Shown here: positions 49,152 to 59,468 of the stretch, piece after piece
Numbering within the stretch: the stretch's first letter is position 1
Layout of the letters: each line of letters begins with the position of its first letter
Assembly (NCBI RefSeq): GCF_000371785.1
Contig: NZ_AQUI01000002.1
Span: 1,167,122-1,231,121 of the forward strand
Direction: 5' to 3'
DNA length: 64,000 bases
Source: Actinopolyspora halophila DSM 43834
GTDB lineage: Bacteria > Actinomycetota > Actinomycetes > Mycobacteriales > Pseudonocardiaceae
Position numbers and translations under genes: made by a program
Notes under the pieces: model-generated
Database searches by the model: none
Seen by the model: the letters and a program-made list of their open reading frames with translations, nothing else
What the model was told of the DNA's origin: nothing

Positions 49152-51299
49152 TTGTTCCGGAACCCGATGTCGATGCTCTGCTCCGTGGACACGAGTGTGA
49201 TTGGGGCTGGCGTGCGGCGCGGTGGCGTGCTGTTGAAACTGTTCGGACTTTGCGTGCTCGCCGGGGTACTGGTGGCCAGCCTGATGCTGCCCGCCGCTCT
49301 CGGCGCCGGGGCGGCGGTGAACGAGACCACCTCGGCCATGTCGCGAATGTCCAAATCGCTCCAAAAGGCGCGAATGCCGTTGACCACCAAGGTGTTGGAC
49401 AGGAACGGCGACCCGATCGCCTACTTCTACGACGACTACCGGGTTCCGACTCCCGAGAACGAGATCTCGAAGACCATGAAGTCCGCGATCACCGCGATCG
49501 AGGACAAGCGGTTCTGGGAGCACAACGGTGTCGACTGGCAGGGCACCATGCGCGCGCTCGCCACCAACGTCAGCAGCGGTTCGGTCGAGGAGGGCGCCTC
49601 CACCCTGACCCAGCAGTACGTGAAGAACTACCTGGTGCACGTGGTCGCGGACAGCAAGATGGAGCGGCACGACGCGAAGGAGACCACCGTCGCGCGCAAG
49701 CTCCGTGAGGCGCGGCTCGCGGTGGAACTGGAGCGCACCATGTCCAAGGAGGAGATCCTGACCTCCTATCTCAACGTGGTGCCCTTCGGTAATCAGACCT
49801 TCGGGATCGGAGCGGCCGCGCAGACCTACTTCGGGACCACACCGGAGAAGTTGACGGTTTCGCAGTCGGCGCTGCTGGCCGCGCTGGTCAACGCTCCGGG
49901 GGCGCTCAACCCGAATGTGAACCCAGACGACGCCAAGGACCGGCGCAACATGGTGATCGACCGGATGGCCAGCCCGGACAACGGGATCCGCATCACCGAG
50001 GAGGACGCCGAGCGCGCCAAGGAGAAACCGCTCGGGGTGTCGGATCCGCTCGGACGTCCGCCGAGCAGTTGCATCGGTGCGGGGGGCAGCGCCACCAACG
50101 GTTTCTTCTGCACCTACCTGCGGGACTACCTCAACCGGGCGGGCTTCAGCGACAAGGAACTGGATCAGGGCGGCTACACCATCCACAGCACGCTGGATCC
50201 GGAGGCGACCAAGCAGGCCAAGAAGGCGGCCGAGGCGCAGGTGCCCAAGCGAAGCGAGAACATCGCCAATCCGATGGCGATCGTCGAACCCGGCAAGGAC
50301 AAGCACGAGGTCCGCGCGCTGGTGGCGAACCGGGACTTCGGCAACGACGCCAGCAAGGGGCAGACGGCCTACGACATCGTCAGCAAGGTTCAGACCAGAG
50401 GCGCGGGGTCGGTGTTCAAGATCTTCACGGCGGCCGCCGCCGTCCAGCAGGGCATGAGCCCGTACGACGAGATCCCGGTGCCCGCCGAGTACACCTCGCA
50501 CCAGTTCGGCGGTGGAAAGCCGTGGACGGTGCACAACGCCGAGGGCGTGAGTCCGGGATCCAGAACCCTGCAGGAGGCGCTGGCGACCTCGCCCAACACC
50601 GGGTTCGTGATGCTGCTGGAAAAGGTCGGGCTGGACAACGCCGTGGACATGGCGACCAAGCTCGGGCTGCGCCGCAGCATGACCGAGGTGGACAAGGACG
50701 GCCGCTCGTTGGAGGAAGGCGAGCTGACCCAGGCGGAGGCGATCAAGCAGCACGACAAGGGATCGTTCACGCTGGGTGTGGACTCGGTGAGCGTACTGGA
50801 GCTGTCCAACGTGATGGCCACCATCGCCAGCGACGGCAAGTGGTGTCCGCCCACCCCGGTGACCTCGATGAGCGATCGCAACGGTGATCCGGTAGGGATC
50901 AAGGGGCAGTCCTGCGAGCAGGTGGTCTCACCGCACACCGCTCATGCCTTGGCGCAGGGACTGGGCGACGACCACAAGCCGGGCGGTACCTCGCACGCGG
51001 CCGCCGAGTCCGCGGGGTGGAACCGCCCGCTGATGGCCAAGACGGGAACCACCCAGTTCTACCGCTCGGCGGTGCTGGTCGGAGCCACCCCGCAGATGGC
51101 CGGAGCGGTGATGACTCTCGTGGACGGCTCTCCATGGGAGGGGATCTGCGTCAACGGCAGCGCCCCGCCGTACCAGTGCGGGGACTCGGCGGGCGACCTC
51201 TACGGCGGCACGATCCCGGCCCGGACCTTCTACCCCGCGATGAAGAAGATCCACGAGGGGAAGCCGGTGAAGCAGCTGCCGAAGGTGGGCGGGAACTGA
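49152..51299 (+). CDS. Class A penicillin-binding protein (bifunctional)
   Basis: The start is uncertain: TTG 49152 has GAGGG upstream; ATG at 49167 is possible. The 715-residue protein has one membrane anchor (LLKLFGLCVLAGVLVASLML, near residues 28-47). The glycosyltransferase domain (about 80-270) has catalytic E117 in EDKRFWEHNGVDW, GASTLTQQYVKN and ARKLREARLAVELERTMSKEEILTSYLNVVPFG. The transpeptidase domain has Ser420-x-x-Lys (SVFK), SPN at 480 and KTGT at 630. Paired cysteines (CVNG..QCG) near the end resemble PonA1-type enzymes. It polymerises and cross-links peptidoglycan. Confidence 0.94.
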   Translation: MFRNPMSMLCSVDTSVIGAGVRRGGVLLKLFGLCVLAGVLVASLMLPAALGAGAAVNETTSAMSRMSKSLQKARMPLTTKVLDRNGDPIAYFYDDYRVPTPENEISKTMKSAITAIEDKRFWEHNGVDWQGTMRALATNVSSGSVEEGASTLTQQYVKNYLVHVVADSKMERHDAKETTVARKLREARLAVELERTMSKEEILTSYLNVVPFGNQTFGIGAAAQTYFGTTPEKLTVSQSALLAALVNAPGALNPNVNPDDAKDRRNMVIDRMASPDNGIRITEEDAERAKEKPLGVSDPLGRPPSSCIGAGGSATNGFFCTYLRDYLNRAGFSDKELDQGGYTIHSTLDPEATKQAKKAAEAQVPKRSENIANPMAIVEPGKDKHEVRALVANRDFGNDASKGQTAYDIVSKVQTRGAGSVFKIFTAAAAVQQGMSPYDEIPVPAEYTSHQFGGGKPWTVHNAEGVSPGSRTLQEALATSPNTGFVMLLEKVGLDNAVDMATKLGLRRSMTEVDKDGRSLEEGELTQAEAIKQHDKGSFTLGVDSVSVLELSNVMATIASDGKWCPPTPVTSMSDRNGDPVGIKGQSCEQVVSPHTAHALAQGLGDDHKPGGTSHAAAESAGWNRPLMAKTGTTQFYRSAVLVGATPQMAGAVMTLVDGSPWEGICVNGSAPPYQCGDSAGDLYGGTIPARTFYPAMKKIHEGKPVKQLPKVGGN

Positions 51300-51360
51300 C
51301 AGCTCCGCGGGCCGCTCCGGATTCGGTACGGCCCGCGACCCACCGAACTCCCGTCCGGAA

Positions 51361-51541
51361 CTCCCAACGCAGGGGACCGTGCAGCACAAGCGCTTACGAG
51401 CCTGAGCAGTCGGCACCGCCGCGGGTTCTCTCGTGGTGCTCTCGCAGGCAAGGCCCGACGTTGTGTAGGTGTGGCTACCCGATGTCGGGCCTGGCCGGAG
51501 CGAGAGCCCGCGAGAGGTTCCGCCACGTAACCACCTACGAC
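51361..51541 (-). repeat. Palindromic convergent-gap repeat, copy F (reverse)
   Basis: In reverse orientation the core has outer stem CTCTCGCGGGCTCTCGC with GCGAGAGCACCACGAGAG and inner stem AGGCCCGAC with GTCGGGCCT. The loop reads GTAGCCACACCTACAC, with two extra bases compared with other copies. A tail with GCTCGTAAGCGC follows. It lies between the PBP gene and the convergent CPBP gene. Confidence 0.85.
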
Positions 51542-51563
51542 AAAGGCGAACAGAACACTTCGA

Positions 51564-52538
51564 TCAGCGGTGGTGGAAGCGGGGGACACCGCGACTGAGC
51601 CCCGGCTCGTCCGCCTCGCGTGCGGGGAACCGGACCGGAAGTTTCTGCAGCGCGATCAGCAGCAGGATCAGCAGGCCCAGCACGATCCAGCCGGTCCACC
51701 CGAGCAGCCCCACCGAGACGTTGGAAACCGGTTCGCCCGGTGCGTTGAACACCTGGGGCAGGATCGCCGCGGCGTTGAGGAAGCCGTGCGCGATCGCGGC
51801 GGGCCAGACACTGCCGGAGGCCAGCCGCAGCCAGCCCAGCAGCGTGCCGACCAGCACGCAGAAGACGATCATCAGCAGGAAGGCGGCCACGCTGGGCACG
51901 GCGGGGTAGTTGTAGCCGAGCAGCAGCAGCGGGGCGTGCCACAGTCCCCACAGCACTCCGGTGACCAGGAACGCGCCCGGTTGTCCCAACGGAAGCAGCG
52001 CCCTGTTCAGGTAACCGCGCCATCCCAGTTCCTCACCGGCAGCGGGAACGACGTTGAGCCACCCGAACACGAACACGTTCACCAGCAGGAGCAGCAGACT
52101 CGTGATCGAGGAGTCCGGGGTCTGGTCGGTCAGGGCGAACTGCAACTGCCCCGGCAGGTCCGTGAAGTCCAGCCAGTGCGCGTCGTAGACGGTCAGCGCC
52201 CATCCGACGACCAGCGTCAGCATCATCGCCAGCGGTGCGCCGAACCACCCGAGCAGCCCGTGCTTCCACCAACCGCGTAATCCACGTGGGTGGGTGATGC
52301 CGATTTCGCGCAGTACGCGCCTGCCCGGACTGATCCACCTGCTCGTCACCAGGGCGGCGACACTGGGCATGAACATCATGGCGATCAACAGGGGTGGGTA
52401 CCAGGTCGAATTCAGCCCCTGCCCGGAAAGCCACAGCGGCAGGGTCAGCAACCACGCCGGGATGTAGGCGATCAGAACGAAGCCGACCGCACCGCGAACG
52501 TCCACTCGGTCGTACTCGGAGTTCATCCGCTCAATCAT
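51564..52538 (-). CDS. CPBP family intramembrane metalloprotease
   Basis: I use ATG 52538 after GGGGAG; ATG 52526 is four codons later. The 324-residue protein has eight or so membrane helices and the CPBP/CAAX signature: EELGWRGYL (EExxxR), LWHAPLLL (second motif with His), and AHGFLNAAAI (third His). These residues bind zinc in Rce1-like proteases. Its substrate is unknown; homologues serve in bacteriocin immunity or membrane protein processing. Gene is convergent with the PBP gene. Confidence 0.88.
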   Translation of the reverse strand: MIERMNSEYDRVDVRGAVGFVLIAYIPAWLLTLPLWLSGQGLNSTWYPPLLIAMMFMPSVAALVTSRWISPGRRVLREIGITHPRGLRGWWKHGLLGWFGAPLAMMLTLVVGWALTVYDAHWLDFTDLPGQLQFALTDQTPDSSITSLLLLLVNVFVFGWLNVVPAAGEELGWRGYLNRALLPLGQPGAFLVTGVLWGLWHAPLLLLGYNYPAVPSVAAFLLMIVFCVLVGTLLGWLRLASGSVWPAAIAHGFLNAAAILPQVFNAPGEPVSNVSVGLLGWTGWIVLGLLILLLIALQKLPVRFPAREADEPGLSRGVPRFHHR

Positions 52539-52635
52539 GCCAACTCCCCGACGACGTGGGTAGCACAACCCTCCGCTTCCGTCCCGTGCCCGCTCGTGAA
52601 CGTGGGAGCGGGCACGGGACCGGCGGAGCGCGGAA

Positions 52636-54927
52636 TCAGGTGTTCGGCGAGTCACGCACCCGCCGCGCCGCGGCGCGCATGTTGACCAGCGCCGCTCTCA
52701 CCTCCTCGTAGCCGCGGGTCTTGAGCCCGCAGTCCGGGTTGACCCAGAGGCGTTCGACCGGGACGGCCTCCAGAGCCGCGCGCAGCAGCTTCTCGATCTC
52801 GTTCACCTCGGGAACCCGCGGGGAGTGGATGTCGTAGACCCCCGGGCCCACTCCGTTGGCGAAACCGACGGAGTTGAGATCGTCCAGCACCTCCATCCTG
52901 GAGCGCGCGGCTTCCAGACTGGTCACGTCCGCGTCGAGGTCCACGATCGCGTTGATGACCTCGCCGAACTCCGAGTAGCACAGATGGGTGTGAATCTGGG
53001 TGGCGTCGGAGACCCCCGAGGTGGCCAGCCGGAAGGAGCGCACCGCCCAGTCCAGGTACTGCCCGTGCTGCTCGGAACGCAGCGGCAGCAGTTCGCGCAG
53101 CGCTGGCTCGTCGACCTGCACCACGCCGACACCCGCCGACTCGAGATCGCCCACCTCGTCGCGGATGGCCATGGCCACCTGGTTCGCGGTCTCGCCGAAC
53201 GGCTGGTCGTTCCGGACGAAGGACCAGGCGAGAATGGTGACGGGACCGGTGAGCATTCCCTTCACCGGTTTGTCGGTCATGCTCCGAGCCTTTTCCGCCC
53301 ACCCGACGGTGATCGGTTCGGGGCGCGAGACGTCGCCGAACAGGATCGGCGGCCGCACGCACCGTGAACCGTAGGACTGCACCCAGCCGTGCTCGGTGCT
53401 GACGAAACCCTCCATGTGCTCGGCGAAGTACTGCACCATGTCGTTGCGCTCGGGTTCGCCGTGCACGAGCACGTCGAGCCCGAGATCCTCCTGGAGCTCG
53501 ATCACACGCCGGATCTCGTCGGTCATCGCGGACTCGTAGGCGGCCCGGTCGATCCGCCCGTTGTTGAACCGCGCGCGTGCCTTGCGCACCTCGGAGGTCT
53601 GCGGGAAGGAGCCGATCGTGGTGGTGGGCAGCGGTGGCAGCCCTAGCACCCGCTGCTGATCCGCACGCCGTTTCGCGGGATCGCCACGTCGCGCGTGCTC
53701 GGGACGCAGCTCCGAGGTGCGCGAACGCACCCGTTCGTCGCGCAACCTGGCCGCGGCACGGCGATCCTCGACCGCGGCACGCCCCCTGTCGAGCTGCTCG
53801 CGAACGACCTCGCGCCCCTCGTGCAGCGCGCGGTCGAGCAGCACGACCTCCTCGACCTTCTGCTCGGCGAAGGCCAACCACGACTTGACCTGCGGGTCGA
53901 TGTCCCGTTCGGCCGAGACGTCGTGGGGGACGTGCAGCAGCGAGCAGGAGGTCCCGATCGAGACCTCGCCCGCGATGCCGAGCAGGGTGGCCGCGGTGGA
54001 AAGGGCCCCGTCGAGGTCGCAGCGCCAGATGTTGCGGCCGTCGACGAGCCCGGCGACCAGTGTCTTGTCCCGCAGCCCGGTCAACCCGGAGAGCACGTTC
54101 GTCGTGGTCGAGCCCGCGACGAGGTCCACCCCGACGGCCTCGATCGGAGCCGAGGCGAGCACGCCGAGGGACTCGCCGGGGTCGCCGAAGTAGGTCGGTA
54201 CGAACAGCTTCGGCCTGGCGGACAGTCCTCCCAGCTCCGCGTAGGCGGTGCGCAGTTTCTCCAGTTCGGCCGGACGACGGTCCGCGGCGAAGGCGGGTTC
54301 GTCCAGCTGCACCCATTCGGCGCCCGCGCGGTGCAGCTCCTCCAGCAGTTCGGCGTAGACCGGCAGCAGGTCGTCCAGCCGGTCCGTGGGGGAGAAGGAC
54401 GCGGGTGCCCCCTCGGCGCTCTTGGCCAGCAGCAGGAACGTCAGCGGCCCGATGATCACCGGCCGGGTGGTGATTCCCAGCTCACCGGCTTCCCGGAACC
54501 GCTCGACCGGGGTGCGGTCGGCCAGGCCGAACCGGGTGTCGGGGCCGACCTCGGGGACGAGGTAGTGGTAGTTGGTGTCGAACCACTTCGTCATCTCCAG
54601 CGGAGGCGTGGACTCCACGCCCCGGGCCATCGCGAAGTAGGTGTCCAGCGGGTCGAGACCGAGGTCGCGGTAGCGCTCGGGGATCGCCCCGAGGGTCACG
54701 GCGGTGTCCAGCACCTGGTCGTAGTAGGAGAACGTGTTGCTCGGGACGGATCCGAGTCCGGCCTCGTGCAGCCTCCGCCAGGTTCGTGCGCGCAGCTCCC
54801 CGGCCGTTTCACGCAACCGGGCTCGGTCGGTCTCACCGGACCAGTAGCTCTCCAGCGCCCGTTTGAGCTCACGGCGCGGCCCGATGCGGGGGTAGCCGAG
54901 TACGGTGGATCCGATTTGGCTGGTCAA
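52636..54927 (-). CDS. metE: Cobalamin-independent methionine synthase
   Basis: TTG 54927 follows GAGGAGAG. The 763-residue enzyme transfers the methyl group of methyltetrahydropteroyl-glutamate to homocysteine. It starts [22 protein letters not shown], and the zinc site is visible in [11 protein letters not shown] and the late [10 protein letters not shown], with the [10 protein letters not shown] and [14 protein letters not shown] segments. Length is normal for MetE. It is preceded by a cobalamin riboswitch on the same strand, so it should be made only when B12 is scarce and MetH cannot work. Confidence 0.97.
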   Translation of the reverse strand: MTSQIGSTVLGYPRIGPRRELKRALESYWSGETDRARLRETAGELRARTWRRLHEAGLGSVPSNTFSYYDQVLDTAVTLGAIPERYRDLGLDPLDTYFAMARGVESTPPLEMTKWFDTNYHYLVPEVGPDTRFGLADRTPVERFREAGELGITTRPVIIGPLTFLLLAKSAEGAPASFSPTDRLDDLLPVYAELLEELHRAGAEWVQLDEPAFAADRRPAELEKLRTAYAELGGLSARPKLFVPTYFGDPGESLGVLASAPIEAVGVDLVAGSTTTNVLSGLTGLRDKTLVAGLVDGRNIWRCDLDGALSTAATLLGIAGEVSIGTSCSLLHVPHDVSAERDIDPQVKSWLAFAEQKVEEVVLLDRALHEGREVVREQLDRGRAAVEDRRAAARLRDERVRSRTSELRPEHARRGDPAKRRADQQRVLGLPPLPTTTIGSFPQTSEVRKARARFNNGRIDRAAYESAMTDEIRRVIELQEDLGLDVLVHGEPERNDMVQYFAEHMEGFVSTEHGWVQSYGSRCVRPPILFGDVSRPEPITVGWAEKARSMTDKPVKGMLTGPVTILAWSFVRNDQPFGETANQVAMAIRDEVGDLESAGVGVVQVDEPALRELLPLRSEQHGQYLDWAVRSFRLATSGVSDATQIHTHLCYSEFGEVINAIVDLDADVTSLEAARSRMEVLDDLNSVGFANGVGPGVYDIHSPRVPEVNEIEKLLRAALEAVPVERLWVNPDCGLKTRGYEEVRAALVNMRAAARRVRDSPNT

Positions 54928-55069
54928 AGCTCTCTCCTCGCGAGCTCGACGGCATGGTCGGCCGGCGGCCCCGAGGAAAGTGGCACAGGTGTCGTGGTCG
55001 CGTGGGAGCGTGCGACCCGCCGTCCTGCCGGCCTTCCCGCGAGGCCCCGGACTCGCGCACCGGAGTGCG

Positions 55070-55275
55070 CACCGATGGCAGGTCTTCGGACTCGTGGGCA
55101 TTACCGGCCCGGCCGGTTCTCCTACTCGCCGTCGGCTTCCCGGGCGGTTTCCCGCCCAGTGCCGTGCTCCGAACGCGGTCTTCGTCGGCCGCGTGGGGAC
55201 GGCGTTCGTTCCCACTCACCGCTGCGGGGCAGTCCCGGACTCGCACCGGGTTCCCTCTTGCCTCACCGGACCGGA
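55070..55275 (-). ncRNA. Cobalamin riboswitch
   Basis: On the minus strand the RNA starts near GGTGAGGCAAGAGGGAACCCGG and shows TGCGAGTCCGGGACTGCCCC, GCAGCGGTGA, a CACTGGG to GGGAAGCCGACGGCG middle, and the B12 box (GAGTCCGAAGACCTGCC, 55077-55093). These are the conserved elements of the AdoCbl/cobalamin class. It ends 140 bp before metE, and the intervening sequence has GC-rich hairpins that may be the switching element. B12 binding should turn metE off. Confidence 0.93.
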
Positions 55276-55547
55276 CGTTTTTCGTCGCCGCCGGTGAACC
55301 ATCGGCGCACGCATGGTTGCGTGCTCGACGCGGTTTGGCAAGCCCCTCGTGGTTCCGCCCCGCCCCGCGGCCGGGTCCCGCGGGGCGGTTGGCAGCGGTT
55401 TCGACGCTCGGTGTATTTCCGGTCACAGTGCGCCGTGGCGAGACTCCGCCCGGCAGGGGTGACATTCCGCGCTCCGAGCGGAACCCTTTCAGGGAGGACT
55501 CGCGAACGAACTTGCGAACGTGAGTTCCCGCGCGGAAACATGTCCTC

Positions 55548-56897
55548 ATGCCGAGCGAACTGCTGCCCACGACCCGACGTGCCCTGTTGCGGCGACTGGC
55601 CGTCGAACAGTCCCACAACCGTGTCCCCTCGTTGATCGCCGGACTGGTCCGCGACGGCGAGACCCTCTGGGTGGACAGCCGGGGATCGGTACGCACCGAA
55701 CCACCCACCGCGAACACGCAGTACCGCATCGGTTCCATCACCAAGACGTTCGTGGCCGTGCTGGTGCTGCGACTGCGCGACGAGGGGCGGTTGGAGCTGT
55801 CCGACCGCTTCGGCGATCACGTCCCGGGGACCGCTGTGGACGATCGCCCGATCTGGCAGTTGCTGGCGCACAACAGCGGACTGAGCTCCGAACCGGCGGG
55901 GCAGTGGTGGGAACGTGTTCCCGGCGAGACCCCGGAGAGGTTCGTCGCCGCGGTGGACGGCGCGCAGCTGCGCGAGGAGCCCAGGCACGTCCTCCACTAC
56001 TCCAACACGGCTTTCGGACTGCTGGGCGAGCTGATCGCGCGGCTGCGCGGTGAGGACTTCGCCGATGTGCTTCGCGGGGAGATCCTCGATCCCCTCGGCA
56101 TGCGGCGCACGACGATGGCGCCCGCGGAGCCCTACGCCCCCGGGCTGGCCGTGCATCCGTGGGCCGACGTGCTTCAGCCGGAGCCCGCCGAGGACGCGGC
56201 CGCGATGGCTCCTGCCGGGCAGCTTTGGTCCACTGTGGACGACATGGTTCGCTGGCTGCGCTTCCTCGTCGGCGAGACCGGCGAGGTGCTGCACCCCGAC
56301 ACGCTGACGGAGATGTGCCGGCCGGCCAGTGTGGACGACGGTTCCGAGTGGAACCGGGGGTTCGGCCTCGGTCTGCAGCTGGCGCGTCACCGGGGGCGCA
56401 GGTTGGTCGGGCACGGTGGATCGATGCCGGGGTTCCTCGCGAACGTACTGGCCGATCCGGCGGAGGCGACCGGGGTGGTGTTCCTGGCCAACACAACGTC
56501 CGGAGTGGGCGCGCTGGCCACCGATCTGCTGGACATTCTCGCCGAGCACGAGCCGCGCATCCCACCGGAGTGGCATCCGAGCACCGAGGTCTCGGAGGAA
56601 ACGCTGGAACTGACCGGGCTGTGGTACTGGGGGCCGACCCCGCACCTGATGCGGGTGTTGCCGGACGGGCTGCTCGAGTTGTCGGCCTGGAAGGGGCCGG
56701 GGCGGACCTCGAGGTTCCGCTACGCGGGGGAGGAGACCTGGATCGGCCTGGACGGTTACCACCGCGGAGAACCGCTGCGTGTCGTCCGCTCCGCGGACGG
56801 GAGCCCCGCCCACATCGACCTGAACACCTTCGTGTTCACCAGGGCGCCGTACGACCCGAGCGCGCCCGTCCCGGGCGGGACGCTTCCGTGGAAGTGA
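55548..56897 (+). CDS. Beta-lactamase-related serine hydrolase
   Basis: The 449-residue protein has the class C beta-lactamase/DD-peptidase fold: nucleophile S-I-T-K in RIGSITKTFVAV, the Tyr motif YSNTAFGLLGE, and HGGSMPGF as the third element. There is no obvious signal peptide, so it may act in the cytoplasm, as esterase-like members do. The C-terminal 120 residues form a lipocalin-like domain (LTGLWYWGPTPHLMRVLPDGLLEL). Such proteins hydrolyse peptides or esters; activity cannot be predicted further. It is the only gene on this strand between metE and the sugar-acid cluster. Confidence 0.88.
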   Translation: MPSELLPTTRRALLRRLAVEQSHNRVPSLIAGLVRDGETLWVDSRGSVRTEPPTANTQYRIGSITKTFVAVLVLRLRDEGRLELSDRFGDHVPGTAVDDRPIWQLLAHNSGLSSEPAGQWWERVPGETPERFVAAVDGAQLREEPRHVLHYSNTAFGLLGELIARLRGEDFADVLRGEILDPLGMRRTTMAPAEPYAPGLAVHPWADVLQPEPAEDAAAMAPAGQLWSTVDDMVRWLRFLVGETGEVLHPDTLTEMCRPASVDDGSEWNRGFGLGLQLARHRGRRLVGHGGSMPGFLANVLADPAEATGVVFLANTTSGVGALATDLLDILAEHEPRIPPEWHPSTEVSEETLELTGLWYWGPTPHLMRVLPDGLLELSAWKGPGRTSRFRYAGEETWIGLDGYHRGEPLRVVRSADGSPAHIDLNTFVFTRAPYDPSAPVPGGTLPWK

Positions 56898-57034
56898 CCG
56901 GCTGATCCGACCGAAGGGCCGGAACCGCTCCGGTCCGTTCACGGCGGTCCCGACGCGGGGCCGCCGTGAATCTTCCACCGGACAGGTGGGACGGACTCAC
57001 TCGCTCGGGGCCCAGTCGACCGGCCGGGCGAGCT

Positions 57035-57442
57035 TCAACCGACTGTTCGGTCCGGAAGACTCGCGAACAGGTCGACGTGGTTGCCATCGGGGTCGAGCAC
57101 GGTCGCGTAGCGCTGTCCCCACGGGGCGTCCCAGGGGGCGTGGTGCCCCCGGTGATCGGCCGCGATGACCTCCGCGTACTTGCCGTCGACTCCCCCCGGC
57201 GAACCGCAGTCGAAGGCGAGGGCGATGCGGTGCCCGCCGGAGGGAGGCGTCCACGCGGGGTCCATCGACCGCACCGCCTCCGCCCTGTCCCACATCAGGC
57301 GGGTCCCCGCGGGCAGGGTCGTCTCCACGTGCGACTCCGCGTCGGCGGAGGCGGGGATGTCCAGGCCGAGCAGCCGGTAGAACGCGAGCGTTTTCGCCAT
57401 GTCGTCGGCGACCATGCCGACGGCGCTGAATTCGATGGTCAT
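57035..57442 (-). CDS. VOC-family (glyoxalase-like) protein
   Basis: ATG 57442 starts a 135-residue protein. It has MTIEFSAVGMVADDMAKTLAFYRLLGLDIP at the start and YATVLDPDGNHVDLFA at the end, the two halves of a vicinal-oxygen-chelate fold. HRIALAFDC and the late E/D positions could bind metal, but the metal set is incomplete. It may be a glyoxalase, a resistance protein or a dioxygenase relative. The gene is convergent with the hydrolase gene. Confidence 0.85.
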   Translation of the reverse strand: MTIEFSAVGMVADDMAKTLAFYRLLGLDIPASADAESHVETTLPAGTRLMWDRAEAVRSMDPAWTPPSGGHRIALAFDCGSPGGVDGKYAEVIAADHRGHHAPWDAPWGQRYATVLDPDGNHVDLFASLPDRTVG

Positions 57443-57620
57443 GACGGCAAAGTAGCCGGTCGACGGCATCCACGGGTTGAACGAATCGGACGAGCCGTCG
57501 TGATTTCGCTGAGTAGTCGGCCATATCGGCCGTGTTCCCTGCCTCGACGGTCGCATCACCTCCGTTTTCCCTCGTCCGAGGGCGGGTGTGTGGCTCGGGA
57601 AGTCGAGCACCGGTCATGTG

Positions 57621-57676
57621 TTGACCATCACCCGATCGTGTCGTAGGTTGTCCGAACAACGTTCGGCATACCGAAC
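57621..57676 (+). promoter_or_regulatory. Promoter and IclR-type operator of the symporter gene
   Basis: TTGACC (57621-57626) and TAGGTT (57644-57649) are 17 bp apart. Immediately downstream is CCGAACAACGTTCGG (57652-57666), a perfect palindrome, and GTTCGGCATACCGAAC (57661-57676), a second overlapping inverted repeat. The start site falls within this operator, so a bound IclR-type protein would repress. The same pattern is found before the gene at 61040. Confidence 0.75.
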
Positions 57677-57723
57677 ATGCGATTGGAGAGCCAACTCGCG
57701 GACGGCGACAGGATCGGACGACG

Positions 57724-59391
57724 ATGCACACTCTGGCCGATGGGCTACGGCTGTCGATGAACTGGATGGACAGCCTCATTCTTGTCATCTATTTCGCGGT
57801 CGTTCTCGGGATCGCGTTTGCCGCAAAACGAAGCGTGCACACCACGCTGGACTTTTTCCTGTCCGGGCGCTCGTTGCCGGCTTGGGTCACCGGACTCGCG
57901 TTCGTCTCGGCGAATCTGGGGGCGACCGAGATACTCGGGATGGCCGCGAACGGGGCGCAATACGGTGCCTACACGATTCACTGGTACCTGATCGGCGCCA
58001 TCCCCGCCATGGTCTTTCTCGGCCTGGTGATGATGCCGTTCTACTACAACTCCAAAGTGCGCAGTGTTCCCGAATTCCTGCTGCTGCGGTTCAGTCGTTC
58101 CTCGCACCTGCTGAGCTCGATCCTCTTCGCGGTGGCCTCGGTGCTCATAGCGGGTGTGAACCTCTACGCCCTGGCCATCGTTCTGCAGGCCCTGCTCGGT
58201 TGGCCGATTCCGGTCTCGATCGTGGTGGCGGGGCTCTTCGTGCTCGCCTACATCATCATCGGAGGACTCACCTCGGCCATTTACAACGAGGTGCTGCAGT
58301 TCTTCGTCATCATCGCGGCACTGGTGCCGCTCACCGTGCTCGGACTGGTCCGCGTCGGTGGTGTCGGAGGCCTGCTGGACAAGGTGACCGCCTCGGAAGG
58401 GGCGCAGTTCCTGAGCGCCTGGGGCGGAACCGGTTTCGGCCAGGACAATCCCCTGGGGGCGAACTGGCTGACCATCACCCTGGGACTCGGTTTCGCCATC
58501 TCGTTCGGCTACTGGACGACGAATTTCGCCGAGGTGCAGCGGTCCCTCTCGGCGAAGAACCTCTCCGCCGCGCGGCGCACCCCGTTGATCGCGGCGTTCC
58601 CCAAGATGTTCATCCCGCTGATCGTGGTGCTTCCCGGGGTGATCGCGCTGCTCGTGCAGCCGAACATCGGCCAGCCCGGAAGCGAGTACGACTACAATTC
58701 GGCGATACCACTGCTCATGGCCGAGTTGTTGCCGAACGGTGTTCTCGGATTGGCCGTCACCGGGCTGATGGCCTCCTTCATGGCGGGTATGGCGGCCAAC
58801 GTGTCCAGTTTCAACACGGTTTTCACCACCGATATCTGGCAGGCCTACATCAAGCCGGCGATGTCGGACGCGCACTATCTGATGACAGGCCGCGTCGTCA
58901 CCGCCGTGGGAGTGCTGATCGGGATCGGGACGGCGTTCATCGCGTCGTCGTTCAGCAACATCATGAACTACATGCAGACGTTGTTCTCCTTCTTCAACGT
59001 CCCGCTGTTCGCCACTTTCATACTCGCCCTGTTCTGGAAGCGGATGACCGCCCAGGCCGGTTTCTGGGGTCTGTTGCTCGGAACGCTGGCCCCGGTCGGT
59101 TTCTACAGCCTCTACCGAGTGGGCATCGTGGAAATGGGCAGCGATCAGGCGGTCAACATGACCTCCTCGATCATCGCCTTCGCGGTCGACGTCGCGGTGA
59201 GCGTGCCCGTCGCCCTGGCCACCAGGCCGAAACCGGCCGCGGAACTGGCCGGACTGGTCTACACGAAGGCCGATGCCAACACGCGGGGAGAACTGCAGAA
59301 GGGCGACGACGCCTGGTACCGCAAACCGGCCCTGCTCGGTTGGGGAGCGATCGTGCTCGCGGTGTTGTGCTACATCCCGTTCTCCCTATGA
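57724..59391 (+). CDS. Sodium:solute symporter (SSS family)
   Basis: The 555-residue protein has about 13-14 hydrophobic segments and SSS motifs: FFLSGRSLPAWVTGLAFVSANLGATEILGMAANGAQYG in helix 1-2 and the sodium-site MASFMAGMAANVSSFNTVFTTDIW. The subgroup is close to sugar/sugar-acid carriers such as SglT-like proteins. An operator shared with the sugar-acid genes and an IclR gene make a sugar acid or oligosaccharide the likely substrate. A 95-residue membrane protein follows and may be its partner. Confidence 0.9.
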   Translation: MHTLADGLRLSMNWMDSLILVIYFAVVLGIAFAAKRSVHTTLDFFLSGRSLPAWVTGLAFVSANLGATEILGMAANGAQYGAYTIHWYLIGAIPAMVFLGLVMMPFYYNSKVRSVPEFLLLRFSRSSHLLSSILFAVASVLIAGVNLYALAIVLQALLGWPIPVSIVVAGLFVLAYIIIGGLTSAIYNEVLQFFVIIAALVPLTVLGLVRVGGVGGLLDKVTASEGAQFLSAWGGTGFGQDNPLGANWLTITLGLGFAISFGYWTTNFAEVQRSLSAKNLSAARRTPLIAAFPKMFIPLIVVLPGVIALLVQPNIGQPGSEYDYNSAIPLLMAELLPNGVLGLAVTGLMASFMAGMAANVSSFNTVFTTDIWQAYIKPAMSDAHYLMTGRVVTAVGVLIGIGTAFIASSFSNIMNYMQTLFSFFNVPLFATFILALFWKRMTAQAGFWGLLLGTLAPVGFYSLYRVGIVEMGSDQAVNMTSSIIAFAVDVAVSVPVALATRPKPAAELAGLVYTKADANTRGELQKGDDAWYRKPALLGWGAIVLAVLCYIPFSL

Positions 59392-59468
59392 GGTTTCGTC
59401 GCTAGTTCGGCGCGGCCGGGTGCTGCTCACCCGGCCGCGTGTCGGAGTTCCAAGTTTGGAGGTAACCG

